The notes beneath the pieces are model-generated. The model made no database searches, was not told where the DNA came from, and saw nothing but the letters and a program-made list of their open reading frames with translations. 64,000 nucleotides of DNA from Phytomonas francai (lineage: Eukaryota; Euglenozoa; Kinetoplastea; Trypanosomatida; Trypanosomatidae), in contig MJCC01000014.1 of NCBI GenBank assembly GCA_001766655.1, positions 262,910 through 326,909 on the forward strand, read 5' to 3'. Below are positions 27,647-36,018 of this stretch, in pieces. The translations under genes were made by a program, and so were the position numbers. Position 1 is the first letter of the stretch. Each line of letters starts with the position of its first letter.

Positions 27647-28919
27647 AAAATAATAATTAAACAGCATTTAGTAACTTTAATTGGGGCAAAATTATAGAGG
27701 GAAAAATGATGATATTCATAAGAAACGCAAATTCGTTTGGTATTATGAACATGCGTTCGGTTTTTTGAAAGTCCAAGGGGCGCTTTCTGGAAGTAATTTT
27801 TATATATTAGGATGCAATTTCTATATTTTCCCCAACACTTCACCGGACGAGAGCCCAAGCACCGCAATCAACAAGCCCACACCTGAGCCTATTCGCTTTT
27901 TAGTTTGCCGCCTGGTCACCGACTAAAACCTCGGTGCCGCCGAGACAGGCGTATGGGGGTCCTTCTTCTGGAATGGGGCCGCGGGCGCGCGCCACTTCCG
28001 GTGCACCCCTTGCGTGGCAACGCCCGGTGAAAAAAATATTAAAGTGTTGGTGGTGGTGGTGGCGGCTCGCCGTTTTTAACACGATTCTTTGCGGCGGGGT
28101 TCTCAGGGATGCGTTCCGAGGGACTCGGGGGCGTGTGTGTGTGTGTCCCAAACGTTCCTTCAAAATTCGGTATAGGCTCGGGGTTCGTGGGGTTGATTCC
28201 CCCGGTGCTTTTCTGCCCCCCCCCCGCGGTGCGCATCATAAAAAACATTTGCAATTTTAGCAAGGGTATTTCTGATCGGCGCTTGTCCTTTTTTGGTGAA
28301 ATTCCAAGCGGCCCAGAAAATGCCGCTTTTCGCCAGGGGCGGGGGAATATTCCTCGGGGAAACGGGGCGCGCCGTTTTTGGCGCAACGGGGTGTGTTTGT
28401 CCCGGGCGGTATGGGAAACCTTCGGGCCCAATGAATCGTGGATGCGCATTTTTCATTGTTTGCTCGGAAAATTCTTGCGTTCAGCGCGGTCGGGGGGTTT
28501 CCAAAATAGGGGGGCCCTCGCGAGGTCTTCGGATTTAATATGGGCCATGATGCGCCGTTTTCGGGTGGTCCATTGTGGGGTCGGGGCTTTTTGAATGCGT
28601 GGCGCGCCGGGGGAAGCCCGCCGACGCGATCCCCTCGCGGCAAAAGGGAATCAATAAAACAACTGATTTTTTTTCGAAATGGAACGGGTTTTTTTCACTA
28701 TTAAACGGGGATTACTTTATTGCTTACTGGGGTGTTTTTTTTTACGTTTTTTAGAAAGGTGGGTTGGGTTTATTAATTGCGTGGCGCCTTTCGGCCTGTT
28801 CGATGCTTTCGCGGCGCCGTGAATTGCTAGGGCCGGGGCGCCTGCGCCCTTTTGGCTTGTTCCAGCCCATAAACGGCGTGGCCGCGCACATTGGGCGGAT
28901 TATTCTTGTGGGGGGGGGG

Positions 28920-28979
28920 NNNNNNNNNNNNNNNNNNNNNNNNNNNNNNNNNNNNNNNNNNNNNNNNNNNNNNNNNNNN
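28920..28979. other. assembly gap (60 N) flanked by G runs
   Basis: Run of N with ten or more G directly to the left and five G to the right. Confidence 0.99.
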
Positions 28980-30482
28980 GGGGTTCCGCATGCATAAATA
29001 AAATGGCCCCATTCGGCCTCTCAACTGCGAGTTGTCTATCGCCAGAATGGGGCGGTTCTAAAAAAACAGATGCCGTCTTGAAACTTAATGAACTACTAAA
29101 GGGGTGGCGGTGGAATTTTTTTCGCGATTCGGTGGGGTTGGCCTTTTGGCCAAGGGGGCGGGTGTATCTTCTTCAACGCTTTTGAAAAAAAAAAAGCAGC
29201 CGCCTGGTGCTTGTGGGTGGGGGGATCCGGTAAATTGGTTTCATGCCGATCAACTGCGTCGTTCGAGTCTTTTTCTGGACTTGATTGGTCCAAAGGGGCG
29301 CAGCCATTGTTTAGGGGTGGGCTCTCAATCGCAAAGGATTCGCTTGTGGCATTGGCGCGCCTCGTCTGAGAATCTGGCCGCGCACCCGGGGGTGTTTTTC
29401 GGCAACCGCATCGTGATAACTGCCGTGCCTGGTCGATTGGGTGCGGCTTTCCTTTTGGGTCGGGTTTTCATATATTGCTCAAGGTTGCACCGCAATCAGG
29501 GGGTTTCATCGGGGGAAGCATTCCTTTTTACAGCGTGGGCGTTGCAGAGTTATTTCGTTCCCGGGCAGGGGCAATCCACGCCACTGAAGGGTGATTCGTG
29601 TAATGGGTTCCGCAAAACAGAGTGACGTGCTATTTTAGCGTTGTTGTGAGGCCTTTCATGTGTGGACAGGGGGAATAGCCGTTCTGGCTTCATGTGCGGA
29701 TTTGGAAAAGGTGCCTTGTTGGTATTTCATTCGCAGGCTTCGAAGGGTAGAGTCCCAAGCGCCATTGTACGTTGTAGCCCTCGCTGCGGCACGCGCTGGG
29801 TAAGATGCTGCTGCTAAAAGGGGCGTGGGTGGATTTGCCGAAAGCACAAAGGCGCATACGTAAAATTGTCATCAATGTTGATATTACATAGCGCCTCCGC
29901 AAACAAAATGTACCATTTTTTTTTTTGCCCCTTTGCTCACTAGTGAAAAGTTGCAATCTATTTTTGTTTCATGGCTAATGTGGGCGGTGGGTGTTCATCC
30001 CTTTCTACTCAATCAAGCTTTAAAAAAAAGAGTATGATTATGGACGGGGGCGTAAAATAAATCCCGTTTGGGTTGCAAACCATTTTAATACATTTATATT
30101 TGTATGCAATCTGTTCAAACTGTGTGTGCGGTTCACGGGAAATATAAAAAATCTGCCCACAAAGTATAAAAAAAAGAGGCAATGATAGCACATGTAAATT
30201 GTTTTACGTTTTTTTTTTTTTTACCACTCTTCTTAGACAAGAACGTGTTGGAAATTTTGATTCGATATCGTACAGGCCCTTGGGTTTGCTGAGAAATCGT
30301 AAATAAAAAGGGGAAAAATTATTGACTATCTCTTTTCTTTCATTTTTTTTTTGATGTAGGTGCCTAAGGGCGGCCTTAAAAACTATACGCCAATTATAAG
30401 ATAGCAAAAAAGCTAATGTTATTAATTGTAAGATAATCACGGGTTAAACACTTAAAGCAATTTTGATTTGATCTAGCATTCT

Positions 30483-33245
30483 TCATGATGTGATAATGAA
30501 TAAACTGACTCCCTCCTTAAATTGTCTAGCTTCAAAGAAGTGCTTTATCAAGCTTATTTTCTCAGCCTTTTGAGTCAACACCACAATGATGGATGAGCTC
30601 GGGTCTGCGGCAGCTGGAAGAATTTTTTTAATCGTGGACTCATCCATCTCGACTTCTTCAGTCCACTTTGGTGGGGGGTTCTCAAGTGCGAACAGACACT
30701 CAACGCCCCCGCTACAGAGGTCCTTCAAAAGACTCCGATGACTCATTTCTGTTAAACTGTTCGCAGCGTATAAAAGCCGAGTGCTGGCCAGCTTTTTCCG
30801 CAGCGGCAGCTGTAGAGAGGCGCGTATCAGCTGCAGCATGGGGTTGGCTCCCTCCGGGGCGGTCGCGAGGATGACCAGATTGGTTCTGTCCCCTTCGTTG
30901 ATTTCCCGCAGGCGTTTGTTGAGAGCGCTGGCGGGGGCTGTGAGGGGGCCCGCCTGCATTTCCACCACGTCCGCGGGCTTTAGGGCGTACCCCCAGGCCG
31001 CCCCCCCTGCCGTGCGCGGGGGCAGGGCGATCGACACGGCGCCCAGCTCCCCGGGCGGCGTCGTCGGGACCACGCGCAGGGGCGTCGTCTCGCCGGCGCC
31101 GAGCGGGGCCGGCGCCCTCAGCCGCATCGGCTGAAGCAGCGCGAGGCCGCTCGCCTGGAATGGGCCTGGGAGCGCGATCACGAGCCGCTGGCCTTGCCCG
31201 GGCGGGCTTCCCAGCTCGCCCGGGGTGGGGTCGTCGGGCAGGAGCTGCTGAACCACCCCTCGGACCCACCCGCCGGGCTTCATCGCGGCGTTCCCGCGGA
31301 AGCTTCCCGGGGCCCGGTCCGGGAGGGCCTCCAGCGCGGCCTGCGCGGCGCGTTCGCCGGCGATCCTGCCGAACACGACGCACTCCAGCAGCGAGTTCCC
31401 GCCGAGGCGATTCCCCCCGTGCACCCCGCCCGTGACTTCGCCGGCGCCGAAGAGACCCAAAATGGGGCGGGGCCGGCGGAAGGGGTCGGCCCCATCCACG
31501 GCGAGGACCTCCGCCGAGGGCGAAATCAGACAGCCGCCCATGGTGTAGTGGATCGATGGGGTGACGTGGGTGACGTAAAAGGGGCCCTGGGTCCCCACGA
31601 CACAGGGAAATACATCCTTGCCGGTGAGCGGGCACTTCTCACCCGACAGGCTGAGATCGTTGTAGTTTTGTAGCGTCTGGCGCAGCGTGCTCTCCTCACA
31701 CCCGATGAACCGCGCCAGCTCGCTGACGTTTTCCACAAACTGAAAAAGGCCCATCTTTTTCCAGTAAAATCCGAGAGCCCCCTTACCGAAGAGCTCCGCG
31801 GCGGCCTCATTGAGAACGCAGTAGGTGAACTTGCGGCCCTGTGAGTTCGGGAACTCGTCGCCTTGAGCGATGATGGCCTGGGAGACGACAGAGCGTAGGC
31901 CAAGCTCGTTGACAAAACGCTCGCCTTTCTTGTTGAGCAGAATGCCTCCAGACCCCCGGAGCGCCTCCGGGCCGAGAAAAAGCGTCTTCGCCTCCGGGTG
32001 TTTTGGGTTAATCATCCCGGTCGGGTGGAGCTGCACCTTGTCCATGTCCACCAAGGCGGCCCCGAGCTCCCGGGCCGCCTTGACGCCGTCGCCGGTGGAC
32101 CAGACGCCGTTCGTGGTGGGGTAGTTCATGAGCCCCGGCGCGTGCTCCTGGAGGAGCGAGTTCGCCGTGCGGTCGTTCGAGAACCCGCCGGTGGTGAGGA
32201 CGACGGCGTTCGCGGCGACCTGGACCGTCTCCTCGGCGCCGTCAGCCGCCAGCTGCTTGTAGACGACGCCGCCGACGACCGTCGCCCGCTCCCCGCCTGT
32301 CAGCTCCACGGACTCGTGCAGGATATGCGAAAGCCGGGCGTTGGTTTGGATCTCGACGGAGTCCCCGAGTTTGCCGCGGAGGTGGGCCTCCAGTCCCTGC
32401 ATAATAGCGAAGCCGACGGGGACGGGGGTGCCGTCCGCGCGATCCGGCGCGCGGTGGGTCCGCCGACGACTGTGCCCGCCGAGCTGCGAGAGCACCGACA
32501 GCTGGACGCCGAATTCGGTCAGCCACCGCACGGCATCCGCGCTCTTCACGGAGAGCATCCCGACGAGTCCCGCTTGACAGTTCCCGTCGCGCCCGGATCG
32601 GTAGGTGTCGCGCTCGAAGTACCGGCCGCCGTCCTGGACGCCGGCCTTCGCCTGCGCGGGGGTCCCCCAGCCGTTGATGCCGGACGTCGCCTTCGCGCTA
32701 TTCCCGCCCAGCTTGGCTTCCTTCTCGAGGAGCAGAACCCGCGCACCGCGTTTGGCGGCCTCGATGACGGCGGAGCAGCCCGCCAGGCCACCCCCGACGA
32801 CGACGACGACGTCCTGGCCGTCGCTGGCGCGCGTCGCCGCTGGATCGACTCCGTTATCACGCTTGAGATGTTGACTCTCTGAACCTGGGTGCATGCCTTC
32901 GCTTTGATGTTCCTCTTCGTGGTTGTGATTACTTTTAGTTATATTAGTCAATTTTTTATCTTTTTCGTGCAATGATGGGTTAGAATGGGAAGAATTCCCC
33001 TTTGTTTTTACCTCAGGGAGCCAGTCCTTCAGCCAATACACTGACACGCCAACCAAAAACAAGAAAAAGACCATTTTGTAGAGACTTTCACGTCCGATTT
33101 TTGTTTTAATTCTCACCGCTAATCTGCTAACCAGTGGGGCTTTCGAATTTTCGCCCTTTAATTCATTAGCATTGGCTCGCAATAATGAAGATGTACAGCC
33201 AGATGCAGTTCCTTTTTTCGGTGATGCTCCGTGAAGTGAGTGCAT
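30483..33245 (-). CDS. FRD: NADH-dependent fumarate reductase-like flavoprotein with N-terminal membrane anchor
   Basis: Probable NADH:fumarate reductase, used to reoxidise NADH and make succinate. The 920-residue product has a basic N-terminus, one transmembrane segment (about residues 58-74) and a charged linker. An FAD-binding fumarate-reductase/flavocytochrome-c domain follows: GGGLAG from 151, LGGNSAKATSG, LHPTG, GERFVNE, IHYTMGGCL and GGNRLGGNSL. His, Arg and the HTMGG-type motif match catalytic positions of Fcc3-type enzymes. The C-terminal 230 residues look like a ferredoxin-reductase/cytochrome-b5-reductase module (GANPMLQLIRASL, RLLYAANSLTEM). Trypanosomatid versions carry an ApbE-like N-terminal domain. 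Here it is absent and a membrane anchor takes its place. The central part is very GC-rich compared with both ends. Confidence 0.85.
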   Translation of the reverse strand: MHSLHGASPKKGTASGCTSSLLRANANELKGENSKAPLVSRLAVRIKTKIGRESLYKMVFFLFLVGVSVYWLKDWLPEVKTKGNSSHSNPSLHEKDKKLTNITKSNHNHEEEHQSEGMHPGSESQHLKRDNGVDPAATRASDGQDVVVVVGGGLAGCSAVIEAAKRGARVLLLEKEAKLGGNSAKATSGINGWGTPAQAKAGVQDGGRYFERDTYRSGRDGNCQAGLVGMLSVKSADAVRWLTEFGVQLSVLSQLGGHSRRRTHRAPDRADGTPVPVGFAIMQGLEAHLRGKLGDSVEIQTNARLSHILHESVELTGGERATVVGGVVYKQLAADGAEETVQVAANAVVLTTGGFSNDRTANSLLQEHAPGLMNYPTTNGVWSTGDGVKAARELGAALVDMDKVQLHPTGMINPKHPEAKTLFLGPEALRGSGGILLNKKGERFVNELGLRSVVSQAIIAQGDEFPNSQGRKFTYCVLNEAAAELFGKGALGFYWKKMGLFQFVENVSELARFIGCEESTLRQTLQNYNDLSLSGEKCPLTGKDVFPCVVGTQGPFYVTHVTPSIHYTMGGCLISPSAEVLAVDGADPFRRPRPILGLFGAGEVTGGVHGGNRLGGNSLLECVVFGRIAGERAAQAALEALPDRAPGSFRGNAAMKPGGWVRGVVQQLLPDDPTPGELGSPPGQGQRLVIALPGPFQASGLALLQPMRLRAPAPLGAGETTPLRVVPTTPPGELGAVSIALPPRTAGGAAWGYALKPADVVEMQAGPLTAPASALNKRLREINEGDRTNLVILATAPEGANPMLQLIRASLQLPLRKKLASTRLLYAANSLTEMSHRSLLKDLCSGGVECLFALENPPPKWTEEVEMDESTIKKILPAAADPSSSIIVVLTQKAEKISLIKHFFEARQFKEGVSLFIITS

Positions 33246-34034
33246 GTGGATGTATTTTACTAGTATATTATTTACTAATTAATAAAGCGTCTAATATCTC
33301 GATCACAATGGGGCTACCCTATCACTTGTTGTAAACCAAATAGCAGATGAACAGGAAACAAAGAACACTTAATCCCATCTTTCCATATCCATTCACGGTG
33401 GAGATATACTTTCATGACTCACGGTCTTTAATTTTAGAAATCATTCCTTTTCTGTATTCGATCTCAACTAGTCTTTAGATGTCCTAGAGCAAGATCGGGA
33501 TACAAACACCCTAGCACAATTCAAAAGGACACCAAACTAAAGGTAGGAGACACCATGCAGAGAGTATTGTGAGGGGATCTCACTGAAAATATAGTCAACC
33601 ACAGATAGAACACTCACGGAGTATACCTGGGAAAAGTAATATTGGACGCCCTCGTGATGCGGTTGATTATCCCGATCTTCAAAGAGGACACTGGGTTGAA
33701 AGAGGGTGTTCTTCGACACCGAATGAGTGAACATACCATACCATGGATACTGGTACACTTTCTTGGGCGATGCTCCCCCTCTCTTTTTCAAAGAAAGGTC
33801 ATCAAAACAGTCTGGACGAAGCCGTTTTTAAGCCGGTGCTTCATAGAGAGATGTGAAAACTGTCTACAGAGTTGTGGCACCCACGTGTGGCACTGCAGAA
33901 AAGAATACCTTCCTGAGGTTGACCAGCACCTGGAGATGCATCCATAGACTTCTTGCACGAAAGGTTCCATTTTCCTGTATACTTATATGTTAGGTAGATC
34001 CGCCTTTTTAAACTATGCGTGCACCCTTCTTGTG
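33246..34034. other. intergenic, with a possible decayed gene at 33537-33970
   Basis: Spacer of about 790 bases. Between 33537 and 33970 the GC content rises above the flanks. Two adjacent minus-strand frames (33970-33788 and 33791-33537) are offset by one base and overlap as ATGA, as if one frame had been broken by an indel. I recognise neither peptide. A plus-strand frame over the same block is Cys/His-rich but lies in the wrong direction. Confidence 0.4.
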
Positions 34035-35657
34035 TTATGACGATCGACGAGGTAAGGCAGACGAGATGGGACTAAGTGCGATGGATTGAGCCTCTGAGAT
34101 GCCCATATTGGATTCTGCGCCGGTATCCTTCCCTGTGTCAGGGTCTAAGCCCGTGGCCTGCCCTAGGAATTTTGTGAGGTTTTGCCCTGTCAAGAATTTG
34201 TCCGCAAACTTTGTGTCCTCAGCTGAATCAGGCAGGGCTGGTGAGAGGGGCAGTCCTTCCATAAGCTTTGCCACTGCAGCGTACGCATTCACGCGCAGCC
34301 CGTCACCGATACGAAGCCGCCCGGAACTACGCGTTGTATCCACGTAGTACTGCGAGGCTTCTTGGATAGCCAAGGCGTTAAACTCCGGTGCGATCTCACG
34401 TTGCATTTCCAGAGCCGCGCGAAATGTTGCGACACGGCGCAATTCATTCCCGCTGGTGCGATCATGTTCCATCCAACGGCGTAGGAGCAGGTTGTACTGC
34501 TTCCCCCACTCGTAGTAACCGTCTCGAAAATGCAGCACATTGAGGTAGCCCATCCAGCTTAGAATTTGTGCAGCCATCAGCGAGCGAGGGCCGTATTGAC
34601 AGTAGCAAATGATCATCTGATCCGGGTTGGGTTTTGTAAACCCGTACTCTTCCAAGAAATCCTCTGGAGTAGCATGAAAAGCCTCAAAGAGCTCGTGCGC
34701 TGGAAGAACTTTGGCGCCTTCGATAATCCCCCACGACGTGATCTCATTCACAGTTCGGCAATCAAGTAAAATAAACCCATCATCGTACTCCGGTCGAGTT
34801 GTGTGCAATATGTCCACTTCCTCCGAGGTAAATTGATCGAGCACGCTCTCAGACGCCATCACGTTATCCTGGGTACCAGTTGCCACTAATGCGGTTTCAT
34901 CACTATTAATCAATCCACGCTTCCAAAAACCTAATCCACCTACGCGGGGCATACCTTCTGCCTCTGTGATTGTCTTCACTTCTTTTTTACTAAGCTCTTC
35001 AACACGCGCCTTGATTTTGGCTTTCAATTTCAGAAAATTATCACGATGGATAGTGCGACATCGGGTGAGGTTTGCAATAAATTCACAATCTACCTGAGGA
35101 ATTGAGCGATCCAGATCCTCGAGAGTGGGTTCAGGCCATTGCAACCCTTCCCCAGCGTCCCCGATTCCGCTAGTGTTGTTAGTATCCGTGCCTAGAAGCC
35201 CCATACGAGATGTTGAAGATATTACGTTGTTTGCTAGGGTACAAGGATTAATATCTCCAATTTTGTTCCTCAGTTTTCCACAAGAATATGATGGGCAGTT
35301 CTGCTTTGCGATGTTGTTCTTACCCATTAAATCCTTAAATTCCTTTTCGAGAAGCTTCGTGTCACTCTCGAGGAATTCTATCTCCTTCTTCATAGCTTGG
35401 TTTGCATTCCTTGTAGCATCACCTGAAGATAGATGAGATTGACTGTGCCCGAAATTAGTATTCCCATTGTGACACTCCGTGGAATGCAAAAACCGGGCTT
35501 GCCAGGTGACAGTTCGGTGTAAGCTCAGAAGCGTTTCAGTATAAAATTTGTTCGTTGTGTCGCTAAAGCAACACCAGCGAAAGGCATGAAAGTAACGATT
35601 GAAAGAAGACAAGTAAAGAACTGAGCCCGATTTCACCAAATTAGGTGCTCTTGGCAT
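34035..35657 (-). CDS. rhodanese-domain protein, probably mitochondrial
   Basis: Product of 540 residues. The N-terminal 40 residues are basic, Ser- and aromatic-rich and lack acidic residues, as in a mitochondrial presequence. A short coiled coil lies near residues 88-112. A rhodanese-like domain spans about residues 270-380, with LLDCRTVNEITSWG and the active-site loop CQYGPRS (Cys353 to Arg358), a C-x4-R loop as in sulfurtransferases. About 150 residues follow it, predicted helical, with YVDTTRSSGRLRIGDGLRVNAYAAVAKL. The long unique N- and C-terminal parts suggest a structural or complex-bound role, with rhodanese chemistry possible because the cysteine is retained. I do not recognise the full architecture. 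Confidence 0.75.
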   Translation of the reverse strand: MPRAPNLVKSGSVLYLSSFNRYFHAFRWCCFSDTTNKFYTETLLSLHRTVTWQARFLHSTECHNGNTNFGHSQSHLSSGDATRNANQAMKKEIEFLESDTKLLEKEFKDLMGKNNIAKQNCPSYSCGKLRNKIGDINPCTLANNVISSTSRMGLLGTDTNNTSGIGDAGEGLQWPEPTLEDLDRSIPQVDCEFIANLTRCRTIHRDNFLKLKAKIKARVEELSKKEVKTITEAEGMPRVGGLGFWKRGLINSDETALVATGTQDNVMASESVLDQFTSEEVDILHTTRPEYDDGFILLDCRTVNEITSWGIIEGAKVLPAHELFEAFHATPEDFLEEYGFTKPNPDQMIICYCQYGPRSLMAAQILSWMGYLNVLHFRDGYYEWGKQYNLLLRRWMEHDRTSGNELRRVATFRAALEMQREIAPEFNALAIQEASQYYVDTTRSSGRLRIGDGLRVNAYAAVAKLMEGLPLSPALPDSAEDTKFADKFLTGQNLTKFLGQATGLDPDTGKDTGAESNMGISEAQSIALSPISSALPRRSS

Positions 35658-36018
35658 AATATGAAGATATTATATTCGTAAAAAAAAAGGTAATAAAACG
35701 ATAGAAGAAAATCAAATAGGAAAGTAGTATGAGGAATTGAAGTAGCTCTATTCTCCTATGAAAAAAAGAACAGAAACAAAAACAAAAAGGTGGAACAGAT
35801 TCCCAAAAAATACATAATGAATACGCCATTCCCCCTTGTAGTAGAAAAGGGAATCAAATCAAGAAAAAATAAAGTGAAAATAAAAATGCCCCTAAAAAGT
35901 TTTTAAAAGATATAATAAACATTACAATTATAAAACAATCGGAAAATAAAATTTCACATCAGTTTTGCATGCCCCAATGCCCGCCCACGTCGCTCTCGCG
36001 CCGGTTGAAGCCACCCAG
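35658..36018. other. intergenic
   Basis: AT-rich spacer of 361 bases with A-rich runs. No gene seen. Confidence 0.6.

Larger units (their letters stand above)
27620..30482. other. gene-free region containing a G+T-rich island and a gap
   Basis: About 2.9 kb without a supportable gene. The outer parts are AT-rich like other spacers. From roughly 27900 to 29650 the plus strand is G- and T-rich with few A, many short G runs, a GT repeat (28134-28146) and a 60-N gap bounded by G runs. Long frames here are explained by scarcity of A, hence of stop codons, and differ in style from every gene around them. One minus-strand stretch (27900-28020) has a protein-like C-terminal segment, GPIPEEGPPYACLGG, that could be a gene remnant. 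Confidence 0.6.

Noticed and set aside
29104..29625. Plus-strand frame of 173 codons in the G+T-rich island
   Set aside because: Opens with GTG, no domain, and A-poor sequence makes stop codons rare by chance.
28030..29640. Idea that the G-rich island is a kinetoplast RNA-editing cryptogene
   Set aside because: Pre-edited cryptogenes are G/A-rich and T-poor on the coding strand; this block is rich in T as well as G.
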